Positions 42,913 to 52,327 of a stretch of 64,000 bases of DNA are shown piece after piece; positions within the stretch are counted from its first letter, which is position 1, and the number at the start of each line of letters is the position of its first letter. The notes under the pieces are model-generated. The model was not told where the DNA came from and did not search any database. It worked only from the letters and a program-made list of their open reading frames with translations. Where the stretch lies: NCBI GenBank assembly GCA_028873695.1, contig JAPPNU010000038.1, forward strand, positions 55,750 through 119,749. Reading direction: 5' to 3'. The position numbers and the translations under genes are program-made. The DNA comes from Gemmatimonadota bacterium. GTDB taxonomy: Bacteria; Latescibacterota; UBA2968; GCA-2709665.

Positions 42913-45243
42913 ATGGACGCAACGACTCAATGGGGTATCGGCGGCGCGGGAGGCGCGTATTTTCTGGCCGAGCCCGGTGAGCTTGTCATTGACGTGCAGA
43001 AACGCGACCGGAACGTCCATAACCGGCGCACGGACCTGCGCGCGCTATTGGTAACGCCCGACCGAATGGTCCTGCAGGAAGCGACGCTTCCGGACACCGG
43101 TCCGGGCGATGGCGAAGGTCCTCTTCAACATACACGGTTGTCGACGCATGTCAACCACAAAGGCATCTACAAACTCAACATCACTGTGTCTAATGACCGG
43201 TACGGCGAGGAGATTGTCTGGGCGTTTCGGACCAACTGCAGGCATTACCTCATCGAGACGTCTCGCGGGCACAAGGACGCCAGGCACGAGGAACCCATCG
43301 TCCTGCTCGCGCCGGAGTATCCCGGCGACGTCTGCTTTCTTCCTCCCGAGGGCGCGTTCGCCGTTGAAATCGAAGACCTGCCCGACGCTGTGAGGGCGCT
43401 GACCGTGTTCGATGCTACGGGAAGCCCGGTGGATACCCTTGCGGTTCGGGACGGACGCGTCGCACATACGTTTCCGGCAGACCTTCACCGCGCCACGCCC
43501 TGGCGGCTCCACCTTCCCGCCCAGCAGGCTGTCATTCATATCGACGGGGTCACGCGATGGACCGACGGCGATCCGCACGTGAACATGTCCTACTGGACCC
43601 CTCACCTGGAATCTTTCTTCCCCCTCCACGGCTGCCGCTGGCTGCTCACGCCCTGGAACCGAACCCTCTACGTTGACCCTGGAGCGTCCGGCACAATCGA
43701 CTTTCAGGTCAGGAACAGTTCCAGCCGCCCGCAAACCGTGAGGCTGACGCCCGAAATCGACGGGGCAGCCGCGCTTCCCGGCCTGCTTTCCCGGGACGCC
43801 GTTGATCTTGGCGCATTGGAGAGTACGCGCGTCACCGCCCGTTACAACGTGCCGGATTCGGCAGGCGGGAATGACGTCCTGACGTTCCGGCTCAGGGCAA
43901 CGTCCGAGAGTTTCCCCGAGATCTCCACCTATTCAACGTTGACGCTCAGGACCGGAACGTCACCCGTCCGGCGACCCCTCCGCCTGCCTCTCGTATTAAA
44001 ACCCTACGAACATGAAAACGCGCAGTTCGGTTTTGTTCCCGACTGTCCCGTAGAGAACCAGATCTATTTCGATCTCGACAACCGGCCGTTCGCAAGGACC
44101 GAAAGAGGGATCAGCGCCTTGCGCGACGGTATCTGGACTGAATCCGACTTCAGAAGATCCGTCCTCGGTGTTGACAACGCCGTGTTTGGAACCGCATCAA
44201 CCAAGATTGCCTTTGACGCGGAGAATCTACTATATATTGTAGCAAATGTCAACGGTCAACCCAACTTGCTGTGTTCGGCGGACCAGGGCTGCACGTTCTC
44301 CGCTTGCGCGATTCCCGGCAGAGAGGATTGTCCGCGCACATTCGATATCGAATGGTTCACCGGCCATAATTCCTGTGACGGCCCGCCGCCCGTTCTCCGC
44401 TACGCCCGCACCGCGGAAGATGCGCGTCTGTTCTGGCGGAAGGTCAACGACCTGGAAGTCTTCCTGCCCGAAAAGACGTCCCGCGGGCTGTCGTTGGGCG
44501 AACCCATACTCGTCTCCGATCAGTGCATCGGCCTTTCCCAACACTCCGGGATCCCGGCATCGGTTGTCTCCAGGGAAGGCAAAGTGCACGTCATCTGGGC
44601 CGAAGCGACCGACCCGGACGAAGGCGTCCCCGGCGTGCCGACGTACGTCGCCACCATCGACAGAACGACGCGGCAAATGGGCTCGCCCGCGCTGGTCGGC
44701 TACGGTCCCCCCGCAAACGACGTCCACAACTCTCCCAGCATCACGATGGACAGCCGGGGCTTTCTGCACGCGCTGTCCGGTACCCATGGATGCCCGTTCC
44801 CGTATTCCCGGTCGCTGGCTCCGGACACGGCCGGCGCCGGATGGACGGAGCCCGGAGAGGCCTGGCCGGACGCCCGGCAGACCTACATCGGGTTCGTCTG
44901 CGATCCGGAAGACACGCTTCATTCATCCTTCAGACTCTGGTGGAACGGAACCGGCTACTTCCCGGCCGGCAACTACGCGACGCTCGCGCATCAGCAGTGC
45001 GTCGCTGGGGGAGTCTGGCAGGAACCCCGCGTTCTTGTCGTGCCGCCGTTCTCGGAATACAGCGTGTTCTACCACCGGCTGACCATAGACCGTACCGGGC
45101 GGCTGTTCCTCTCCTACGACTACTTTTCCACCTACTGGTTCTACCGGAACGATCACCCCGGCAGCCGCCGTTCGCTGATGATGTCACCGGATCGCGGAGA
45201 CACGTGGAAGCTCGTGGAGACCTCGGATCTTGTCGGGTCATGA
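42913..45243 (+). CDS. BNR/sialidase-like repeat protein
   Basis: 776 residues from ATG 42913 with GGAGG eight bases upstream. An N-terminal beta-sandwich-like part (about 1-430, including DPGASGTIDFQVRNSSSRPQ) precedes a propeller region with BNR-4-type repeats: FDAENLLYIVANVNGQPNLL, REGKVHVIWAEATDP, MDSRGFLHALSGTHGCPFPY and SPDRGDTWKLVE (an Asp-box) at the end. No signal peptide is seen, odd for this usually exported class. It probably binds or hydrolyses a carbohydrate. It precedes an ankyrin gene by 67 nt. Confidence 0.75.
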   Translation: MDATTQWGIGGAGGAYFLAEPGELVIDVQKRDRNVHNRRTDLRALLVTPDRMVLQEATLPDTGPGDGEGPLQHTRLSTHVNHKGIYKLNITVSNDRYGEEIVWAFRTNCRHYLIETSRGHKDARHEEPIVLLAPEYPGDVCFLPPEGAFAVEIEDLPDAVRALTVFDATGSPVDTLAVRDGRVAHTFPADLHRATPWRLHLPAQQAVIHIDGVTRWTDGDPHVNMSYWTPHLESFFPLHGCRWLLTPWNRTLYVDPGASGTIDFQVRNSSSRPQTVRLTPEIDGAAALPGLLSRDAVDLGALESTRVTARYNVPDSAGGNDVLTFRLRATSESFPEISTYSTLTLRTGTSPVRRPLRLPLVLKPYEHENAQFGFVPDCPVENQIYFDLDNRPFARTERGISALRDGIWTESDFRRSVLGVDNAVFGTASTKIAFDAENLLYIVANVNGQPNLLCSADQGCTFSACAIPGREDCPRTFDIEWFTGHNSCDGPPPVLRYARTAEDARLFWRKVNDLEVFLPEKTSRGLSLGEPILVSDQCIGLSQHSGIPASVVSREGKVHVIWAEATDPDEGVPGVPTYVATIDRTTRQMGSPALVGYGPPANDVHNSPSITMDSRGFLHALSGTHGCPFPYSRSLAPDTAGAGWTEPGEAWPDARQTYIGFVCDPEDTLHSSFRLWWNGTGYFPAGNYATLAHQQCVAGGVWQEPRVLVVPPFSEYSVFYHRLTIDRTGRLFLSYDYFSTYWFYRNDHPGSRRSLMMSPDRGDTWKLVETSDLVGS

Positions 45244-45310
45244 CTGCAGCCGGCGACCCGCACAAACGGCAAAAGCCTGAAGGGATCGGACCGGAGCAGA
45301 AAGGATCCTG

Positions 45311-47068
45311 TTGGCGATGGCAAAGAGAATGCTTCGGAGGAATGGGCCGGCCCGGGACAACGAGTCCGCCGGCGTTGCGGAAATCTGCACGGCGGCGCGC
45401 GAGGGCGACCTGGATACGGTGCGGGCCATCCTGAAGCAGACACCCGAACTCGCCCGGCGAGACGGAGTACAGGGCTATCAGGCCATTCACTACGCGGCAC
45501 GCGAGGGCTATCTGGAAGTCGTCAGGCTGCTGCTGGCCGCCGGCGCCAGCCCGACCCGGATCACCTACCGGGAGCGCGTGTCCGCGATCGAAATGGCCCG
45601 GCGCCGCGGGCACGTCGAAGTGGCTGAAGCGATGGAAGCGTGGCGATTGCGTCAGTCCGGAGAGACGGAAACGGGAATCGAACTGTGCCTGGCCGCCGGC
45701 AGGGGCGACAACGAGCGCGTGACGGAACTGCTGGAGTCGGACCCTTCCGGTGTCCACTCGGTGAACCGCAGCGGCGATACGGCGCTTCACGTCGCGGTGG
45801 AAAACCACCAGGTCGATATGGTCCAGCAGCTTCTGGACCGCGGCGCCGATCCGAATCGGACGAACGCACGCGGAAAGAAGCCGATCCACCTCGCGCTCGG
45901 TCCCCGGCCCAAACGCGGGTGGGACCCGCCGCCGAGCCCGCTTTGGCCGGTCATCGGCGGCATTCTGCTGGGAAGGGGAGCGGAATACGATCTCTGGGCA
46001 GCCTGCGCCATCGGCGACGTCGACGGCGCGCGTCGCATCCTCGACGCCGATCCGGAAGCCGTGAATGACCGGGCTCGCAACTATCCCGGTATCGACGCGT
46101 ACCCGATCGCGATCGCCGCCGACAAGGGACACCTCGAGGTCGTGCGCCTCCTGCTGGAACGGGGCGCGGATCCGGACACGCCGTACGACAAGTACGAAGG
46201 GTACCCCGTGGCCGAGCGCGGCGCCCCGCTGCACGCCGCGGCGCTCAACGACGATCTGGAGATGGCCTCGCTGCTCCTGGCGAACGGGGCATCGGCGCAT
46301 ACCGTGATGGACGCTTCCGGCAACGCATTGAACTGGGCGATCGCGAACGGGAACGGCGCGATGGAAAAACTGCTGTTGCGGCACGGCGCATTTCCCGGAT
46401 TCGATGACGGCGTCGCCCCGGGATTCTACGCCTCGAACAGCGACAACATCGCCGTCGACGCGGCGCTCGTCAACGCCGATCCATCGTGTGCCGGGGACGT
46501 ACTCCGGGGAGCCGTCCAGGGCGGGCACCCGGATCTCGCGGCGCTCTGTCTTGCGCAGAATCCGGGCTTTTCCGAGGGCGAAATGCACGACGTGCTGTGC
46601 CTGGCCATGCGGATGTGGCGGTTACGCTGTCCGCGCAATCCGGGAAAGGCGCGCCCGGAACACTTCTACGCCTGTTTCGAACGCCTCCTGGATCACGGAT
46701 TCGATCCCAACGCACGCGACAAGAAGGGCGGCCTAACCCCCCTGCACTGGACCGCGGAAATCACCTGGCACGTCACGGAGCAGGACCGCATCGTGTTCGC
46801 GGAGAAGCTGATCGACCACGGAGCGGAGCTGAACGTGCTGGGCGGAGAGAGGCAATCCACGCCGCTGGCAATGGCGGTTCGTTTCGATTGGCCCGAACTC
46901 GCCAGGTTCATGCTTGACGCGGGCGCCGATCCGAATCTGGCGGGTGCGGCATGGGCGACGCCTCTGGCATGGTGCGAGAATCCACAGGGCTACGGGGAAT
47001 ATGCTCGACTCGACACGAAGATAACGGACCTGGGCGCTTTGCTCAGACAATACGGCGCGGAGAAATAG
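45311..47068 (+). CDS. Ankyrin-repeat protein
   Basis: About 585 residues; the start may be TTG 45311 (AAAGGA 5 nt upstream) or ATG 45317. At least eight ankyrin repeats, such as GYQAIHYAAREGYLEVVRLL, GDTALHVAVENHQVDMVQQL, DKGHLEVVRLLLERGADPD, APLHAAALNDDLEMASLLLA and STPLAMAVRFDWPELARFML, make it a protein-interaction scaffold. No catalytic domain or signal peptide. Free-standing bacterial ankyrin proteins often buffer or bind partner enzymes; the partner here is not evident. Confidence 0.9.
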   Translation: MAMAKRMLRRNGPARDNESAGVAEICTAAREGDLDTVRAILKQTPELARRDGVQGYQAIHYAAREGYLEVVRLLLAAGASPTRITYRERVSAIEMARRRGHVEVAEAMEAWRLRQSGETETGIELCLAAGRGDNERVTELLESDPSGVHSVNRSGDTALHVAVENHQVDMVQQLLDRGADPNRTNARGKKPIHLALGPRPKRGWDPPPSPLWPVIGGILLGRGAEYDLWAACAIGDVDGARRILDADPEAVNDRARNYPGIDAYPIAIAADKGHLEVVRLLLERGADPDTPYDKYEGYPVAERGAPLHAAALNDDLEMASLLLANGASAHTVMDASGNALNWAIANGNGAMEKLLLRHGAFPGFDDGVAPGFYASNSDNIAVDAALVNADPSCAGDVLRGAVQGGHPDLAALCLAQNPGFSEGEMHDVLCLAMRMWRLRCPRNPGKARPEHFYACFERLLDHGFDPNARDKKGGLTPLHWTAEITWHVTEQDRIVFAEKLIDHGAELNVLGGERQSTPLAMAVRFDWPELARFMLDAGADPNLAGAAWATPLAWCENPQGYGEYARLDTKITDLGALLRQYGAEK

Positions 47069-47080
47069 AAAGGAATTCGC

Positions 47081-47890
47081 ATGATCTACCAACTCAAGAT
47101 TACATTGCTCAACATCGAGCCGCCAATCTGGAGACGCGTTCTCGTTGACGGGCAGAAATCTCTGGACGACCTTCACCTGTACATCCAGATCGCGATGGGG
47201 TGGACCAACTCCCATCTCCACGAGTTTCAAATAGGCGACTCCCGCTACGGGATGTGCGACCCTGAATTCGATGATCTGGGTGAAGACGTGCAGGAAGAAG
47301 AGCTGTTCACGCTGGAGGAGGTGGCTCCCTTCGTCGGCGTCGAATTTCTCTACGAATACGATTTCGGAGACAGTTGGGAGCATCAGGTGAAAGTCGAAGC
47401 AATCGAAGAAACTGAAGAGGAGGATTTCAAAACCGTAGTTCTCGCGGGCGAGCGATCCTGTCCGCCGGAAGACGTGGGCGGCGTCCTGGGATATGAGGAG
47501 TTTCTCGAGGCCATGGCGGACAGCGATCATCCGGAACATACCGCGATGGTCGACTGGATTGGCGGTAAATTCGACCCCGAGTACTACCCCATCGATAGTG
47601 TCAACAAATATCTGGCTGAGTTCGATATTGACGCATTCTACGATTCCATAGTTGACACCTCCTATACCTATCGACAGGGTCAATATCTGGCCTTCATTCA
47701 CTACTACACCAAGGTGAACGGCATTCCGCCCGCCCAGGCCGATATCCAGCGCTATTTCGGCGTTACGCCTCCGACGGTCAACAGCATGCTCAAGCGATTG
47801 GAGGAGCGGGGCTTCATCGCGCGGGTTGCGCGTCGTGCGCGCTCGATCAGGGTTCTCATCGACCAGTCGAACCTGCCGGAACTGGAATAG
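47081..47890 (+). CDS. pRiA4b ORF-3-like protein with C-terminal winged helix
   Basis: 269 residues, ATG 47081 with AAAGGA, 12 nt after the ankyrin stop. The N-terminal 175 residues match the plasmid pRiA4b ORF-3 family: IYQLKITLLNIEPPIWRRV, LHLYIQIAMGWTNSHLHEF, YEYDFGDSWEHQVKVE, ERSCPPEDVGG and DPEYYPIDSVN. The family occurs with IS1096 and similar elements; its function is unknown. The C-terminal 70 residues are a LexA/MarR-like winged helix (GQYLAFIHYYTKVNGIPPAQ, TPPTVNSMLKRLEERGFIAR). The combination suggests a DNA-binding regulator with an effector or protein-binding head. Confidence 0.85.
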   Translation: MIYQLKITLLNIEPPIWRRVLVDGQKSLDDLHLYIQIAMGWTNSHLHEFQIGDSRYGMCDPEFDDLGEDVQEEELFTLEEVAPFVGVEFLYEYDFGDSWEHQVKVEAIEETEEEDFKTVVLAGERSCPPEDVGGVLGYEEFLEAMADSDHPEHTAMVDWIGGKFDPEYYPIDSVNKYLAEFDIDAFYDSIVDTSYTYRQGQYLAFIHYYTKVNGIPPAQADIQRYFGVTPPTVNSMLKRLEERGFIARVARRARSIRVLIDQSNLPELE

Positions 47891-48003
47891 AGTCGCACAG
47901 TAAAGCCTTGGCACGAAACGGGTACCCATTTCTCCATGGCGCGCTCCTATGGTCTGTTGTCCATGAGAACCAGGAAACTCGAATTCCGGAATACAGGAAC
48001 GAA

Positions 48004-48828
48004 ATGAAAACGCTCAGCGATCAGGACGTCGAAGCATTCGGAGAACAGGGATACCACGTGGCGCGCGGCGTATTCGGGCAGGACGAGATCGCGCGATTGC
48101 GTGAGGGTTACGACTATATCCTAGAACTGGCGTCGCGGACGGACCTGCCGGACGAAATCCTCAAGGGCAGGCGGAGCGACGTGCATATTCACCTGCAGAC
48201 ACCGGGACCGATGGCCGGGCCCGACGCCGTTCGATATCTGCGCAAGGTCCAGTGGCCGTCCCTCATACATCCGGCGTTCGAAGAGGTCCGAAACAGCCCC
48301 AGATTCCCCTCGCTCCTGGCGCCGCTGATCGGAACGACGTTGAAGCAGTATATCAACCAGATCAACTTCAAGATGCCGGGCGGGAAGATCGAATTCCCGT
48401 GGCACCAGGACATCCGCCCCACGCCCGCGTTTCGCGATCAGGTGAATAACTATGTGCAGACTATCGTCGTGGTGGACGAGGCGACGGTCGCCAGCGGATG
48501 CCTGTACGTTATTCCAGGGAGCCACAAACTCGGGAACTTGAGAGTCAAACGGTACGCCAGAGGGAGCGTCGAAGCGCAGGTGGACGTTGCCTCGGCCGTG
48601 CCGTGCGAGGCCACGCCCGGCGACGTGCTGATGTTTACGTCGTACACGGTCCACGGCTCATCGCCCAACACGACGGACCGGCCCCGGCGATCCTACATCA
48701 ACGGCTTCGTCCGCGCATCCGCCTGCGACGTGGGGAGATGGGCGTTTCTGGACGGAAAGCCCGTACCCATCACGAGCGACTACGACCATCACGAGATACG
48801 GTTCACGAATCCGGATTCAGACGTGTAA
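48004..48828 (+). CDS. Phytanoyl-CoA dioxygenase-family oxygenase
   Basis: 274 residues from ATG 48004 (AGGAA upstream). Fe(II)/2-oxoglutarate site: H134-x-D136 in FPWHQDIRPTP, distal H217 in TVHGSSPN and Arg 226/228 for the 2-oxoglutarate carboxylate. CLYVIPGSHKLGNL is typical of the PhyH family. These enzymes hydroxylate diverse small molecules; large paralogous sets occur in Poribacteria and Latescibacteria-like genomes. Followed 17 nt later by a nitrilase-fold gene, possibly the same pathway. Confidence 0.88.
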   Translation: MKTLSDQDVEAFGEQGYHVARGVFGQDEIARLREGYDYILELASRTDLPDEILKGRRSDVHIHLQTPGPMAGPDAVRYLRKVQWPSLIHPAFEEVRNSPRFPSLLAPLIGTTLKQYINQINFKMPGGKIEFPWHQDIRPTPAFRDQVNNYVQTIVVVDEATVASGCLYVIPGSHKLGNLRVKRYARGSVEAQVDVASAVPCEATPGDVLMFTSYTVHGSSPNTTDRPRRSYINGFVRASACDVGRWAFLDGKPVPITSDYDHHEIRFTNPDSDV

Positions 48829-48844
48829 GAAAAAGGCGACAACG

Positions 48845-50224
48845 ATGGGTCGACGCGCGCGCAAATCCGGAATGGCGAGGGGTAAACGACATGACTCCGC
48901 TGGGCGAAGAGATACCGTACTCCGCGCGGCGATTGTGTTTCCTCAGATCAAATGGATCAGGAACTTCCCCACACGTGCCTCCTTCGCCGACGAGAACATT
49001 GACTTTGTGATCTTCCCTGAAGCCTATATAAACCCACCCTTAATGAGACCCATTAAATCGCTGAAAGGGCTCGCGGCGGACCTGGATGCGACGTTGCTGG
49101 TCGGCGCGACCGATAATCGCGTCGACTCAACCGACCGCTACTACCAGATCCTGCTTCGTATTGATCCCGATGGATGGCATAAGCGAGTATACGTAAAACA
49201 TTCATCCGCAGACGCCGTTGCCTTCGAGAGATCTCTATGGACGCCGGATTCGATGCTTCCCACCTTCGATCTGGCCGGGGCGCGGGCCGGTACGACGATT
49301 TGCCACGACCATTATTTGGGCCTGCTGCCCCGGTTCCTCGCCAGCTGCGGCGCCCAGATTTACATTAATCCAAGCTTTAACAATGTCGATGAAATCAAAT
49401 GGTCTTCGGTCCTGCGTCTGAGGGCGGTGGAGAACCGGATGTTCTCGCTTTGCACGCTTCATGACGACCTGGGCACTTCACGCACCCATCCGTTTGCATT
49501 CTCCCCAGATGGGCACGAACTCCTGGCGAGGAGAGCAGGAGGTCGAACCTCGCGGCCGCTCTCGGCGTGCAGGGATCCGGACTCCATATACATTGTCGAG
49601 CTGGATTTGCGGATGGTTGATGAGGAGTTGGCGTGGGGTAAGGTTCCAACCGCAGATGAGCTCGCCTCGCCGAGACCTCAGAAACCACCCAACACGGTAC
49701 CAAAGATGCCAGTCCGCGTTCGACAATTCGATGGACAGCCGACTATGCACTGTCGGTCGAAATGGCAGGGCGTAGAACAACCAGGGTGTGATCTGGATAC
49801 CGATCACGGCTCCGTATACGTGGGTATTGTGCCTGAAGACCAGATACTCGACGCCGCCGCGTGCTTTCGCGTGATCGACCGTGCTAAACAGGCAAACTGC
49901 ATACCGATCATTTGGAATGTGTGGGGCGCGCTTCCTGCAGAATCGTCGCGTCTTGCGACGCTGATGTTGGGAAGAGCAATCGAATGCTGCGCGCCAGTCA
50001 TCATCTCGGACCGGAACCGTATTCATGAACTGGTCGAACTATCCAGCAATTACAAGATTCCCACCAGGAGGCCCATCCTGACGTCCGGGGAAGCCATCGT
50101 GAACCTTGAATATGCGAAGGGCCTGGATAGCGCGTTCAGGATAGTCAGAAAGGATGGACCAAAGTTAAGAAGAGGGAAGGCATTCGAACGAATGGCATTG
50201 GAGCGCTACCGACGTCTTGCGTGA
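48845..50224 (+). CDS. Nitrilase-superfamily protein with extra C-terminal domain
   Basis: 459 residues. The first 265 show the carbon-nitrogen hydrolase fold with its Glu-Lys-Cys triad: E59 (DFVIFPEAYINPP), K118 (RVYVKHSS) and C153 (TTICHDHYLGL), then IYINPSFN and RAVENRMFSLC. The triad is complete, so it is probably active in hydrolysing an amide or nitrile. The last 190 residues, including GSVYVGIVPEDQILDAAACF and AIECCAPVIISDRNR, are not part of a normal nitrilase (about 260-330 residues) and I do not recognise them. The gene is visibly less GC-rich than its neighbours. Confidence 0.75.
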   Translation: MGRRARKSGMARGKRHDSAGRRDTVLRAAIVFPQIKWIRNFPTRASFADENIDFVIFPEAYINPPLMRPIKSLKGLAADLDATLLVGATDNRVDSTDRYYQILLRIDPDGWHKRVYVKHSSADAVAFERSLWTPDSMLPTFDLAGARAGTTICHDHYLGLLPRFLASCGAQIYINPSFNNVDEIKWSSVLRLRAVENRMFSLCTLHDDLGTSRTHPFAFSPDGHELLARRAGGRTSRPLSACRDPDSIYIVELDLRMVDEELAWGKVPTADELASPRPQKPPNTVPKMPVRVRQFDGQPTMHCRSKWQGVEQPGCDLDTDHGSVYVGIVPEDQILDAAACFRVIDRAKQANCIPIIWNVWGALPAESSRLATLMLGRAIECCAPVIISDRNRIHELVELSSNYKIPTRRPILTSGEAIVNLEYAKGLDSAFRIVRKDGPKLRRGKAFERMALERYRRLA

Positions 50225-50568
50225 CCATGTCTACACACGAGTTCATCTGGGTTTTACAGTCTCACCTGCCCAAGATTGTCCTTTCCAAGCTATATTGGAA
50301 AGCAGTGCCGGAGCGAGCGCATCCTGCCCTCGAATAGCAGGTGACCCATCGATTTCCACGTCAAGGGCCAATTGTCTCCCTTCCATCCGAAACGACGTCT
50401 GGAATAGCGGCGTCAGGGCCTCGCGAACTAGCCGTCGAGGGCAGGATGCCCTCGCTCCAATGAACCATATAACGCTTGGTCATTGCCTGTGCTCGCCCGT
50501 TCATTGCCACCCAACTGGTTGCGGCTGAGTATTGCAATGCCGACCTAAGAAACACGGAAGATGTAAAG
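50225..50568. other. Intergenic repeats
   Basis: No gene. Contains one diverged (50315-50331) and one exact (50437-50453) copy of the 17-bp palindrome in opposite orientation, about 105 bp apart. Confidence 0.65.
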
Positions 50569-51324
50569 ATGGCGGAAGGACATGACTTCGACCGGTTGAC
50601 CCGGCGGCTGGAAGCCCTGGATCCGGCGGAAATGGAGATGGAGACAGCCGGCTTCGTGGACGGTTATCCCATCTATTGCATCCGGATGGGCGGCGATCCG
50701 CGCGGCAGGAAACGCGTGTTTTTGTCGGGCGGCGTCCATGGAGACGAACCGGCGGGGCCTGAAGCGGTTCTCGCCTTTCTCGAGCGAAATCGGGACGACC
50801 TGCTCCGGTACTTTACGTTTCTCGTTCTGCCCTGCGTCAATCCCTGGGGATACGTCCACAACAAAAGGGAGAACAGCGCAGGTGACGACATCAACCGCTC
50901 ATTCTCGGAGTCCGGCGTTCCCGAGGGCGAGATTGCCAGGGGGATATTGAACGGAGAGCGGTTCGACCTGTACGTGGATTTCCACGAGGACTGGGAGGCC
51001 GCCGGTTTCTATATGTACGAGGGCCGGCGCGATGAACAGTGGGCTGGACCGTCAGTCATCCGGGAGGTCGAACGGGTCGGCGCCATCGATCCGGATGGAG
51101 AGGACGATGAGATTGACATCCCGATCTCCCGGGGCGTCTACGGGGTCGCCCCGTCCTGGGGCACCGGCGGGATCGTCCCATACGTGTTTCATCACCATGC
51201 CGACCACGTACTCATCTTCGAGACGCCCACGTCCTGGCCGATGGCGCAGCGAACCGACGCGCATCTGGCCGGACTCGATACCGTCCTCGATTGGACGCTC
51301 GGGAACTCCTGCCGAGACGACTGA
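50569..51324 (+). CDS. M14-like zinc carboxypeptidase/desuccinylase-fold protein
   Basis: 251 residues from ATG 50569. Zinc and substrate motifs of M14 and succinylglutamate desuccinylase-type enzymes: H57-x-x-E60 in LSGGVHGDEPAGPEAV, the N109-R110 pair in GDDINRSFSE, H139 in LYVDFHEDWEA and a late Glu (LIFETPTSW). Small for a peptidase, more like the AstE/AspA-type deacylases. It may cleave an acyl-amino acid or peptide-like compound. A HAD gene follows 26 nt later. Confidence 0.82.
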   Translation: MAEGHDFDRLTRRLEALDPAEMEMETAGFVDGYPIYCIRMGGDPRGRKRVFLSGGVHGDEPAGPEAVLAFLERNRDDLLRYFTFLVLPCVNPWGYVHNKRENSAGDDINRSFSESGVPEGEIARGILNGERFDLYVDFHEDWEAAGFYMYEGRRDEQWAGPSVIREVERVGAIDPDGEDDEIDIPISRGVYGVAPSWGTGGIVPYVFHHHADHVLIFETPTSWPMAQRTDAHLAGLDTVLDWTLGNSCRDD

Positions 51325-51350
51325 CAGTCCGCAAACCCAACGTCGACCCG

Positions 51351-52073
51351 ATGCCCGAATCCAGACCCAGGTGGATCTTCTTCGACTGCTTCAGTACGCT
51401 CCTGGACGATTTCGATGAAACCGGGGACGAATCCGGCCTGGGCTCGATTGTCGACATACCGGTCAGAGAGGGATACTTCGCCACGACACGCGAGTTCGCA
51501 GATGCATATTCGGAGTGGCGGAAGGATCGGTTGACCGGCGACGACTCGAGGGAGGTGTTGCTCCAGGACCGTCTGGCCGACGTCCTGGCGGCTTCGGAAA
51601 AGACGGGTCTAACGCCGGTTCAATGTCTCGTAACGGAGATGGTTGAAGAATTCGAGAAGTCCTATCCGGAGCAGGTCCGGCCGACGCCCGGGGTCGAGGC
51701 GATGCTGGCGGCGTGGCGCGGCAGCGTTCGAATGGGCGTCGTCTCGAATTTCTACCTTCCGGGATGGCCTCGGCGGCTGCTGGCGGACCATGGACTCTTG
51801 CACGATTTCGAGTTCGTCGTCGACAGCGCCGAAATCGGATTCAGAAAACCCGGCGCCGGGATCTATCGCCAGGCTCTCAGACGGGCGGGCCTCACACACG
51901 ACCGTGCAGACGAGGTCCTGTTCATCGGAGACAATCTTCGCAACGACGTCCTTGGGCCGCGATCGATGGGTATGAACGCGGTCTATTTCGATCGTTCGCT
52001 CGAGCGGCCGATGCCGGAACGGGGAGAATGGGCGGATACGATCACTCGCTGGGACGAGTTCCGGCCGAGATAA
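51351..52073 (+). CDS. HAD-family hydrolase
   Basis: 240 residues from ATG 51351. Motif I is FFDCFSTLLDD with nucleophile D12; the +2 position is Phe instead of the Asp that phosphatases use as general acid, as seen in haloacid dehalogenase-type members. Motif II is VVSNFY, and motif IV is FIGDNLRNDVLGPRSMGM. A helical cap lies at 20-100. Either a dehalogenase-like enzyme or a phosphatase with altered chemistry. No good ribosome site; probably co-translated with the M14-like gene. Confidence 0.85.
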   Translation: MPESRPRWIFFDCFSTLLDDFDETGDESGLGSIVDIPVREGYFATTREFADAYSEWRKDRLTGDDSREVLLQDRLADVLAASEKTGLTPVQCLVTEMVEEFEKSYPEQVRPTPGVEAMLAAWRGSVRMGVVSNFYLPGWPRRLLADHGLLHDFEFVVDSAEIGFRKPGAGIYRQALRRAGLTHDRADEVLFIGDNLRNDVLGPRSMGMNAVYFDRSLERPMPERGEWADTITRWDEFRPR

Positions 52074-52327
52074 GGCCCCTCGGCGGTCCTTCGACATTTC
52101 GACAAGCTCAATGCAAGCAGCACGAGCAGGGCGAGTGCTCAGGGAACGGCTCAGGGCAGGCTGCCGCGGCCACAGTTTCCGGGCGCCGGTCCGGGAATGC
52201 GTTCGAAATCTGATTCCGGCACCTTGCATTTGTAGTGCCTGATCATTATATTCGGGTACCGATGCGCGCCGATGGCAGCCACACCCCGATGACACCGTCT
52301 TCCCCAGACACAGGATGAGGCAACCGA

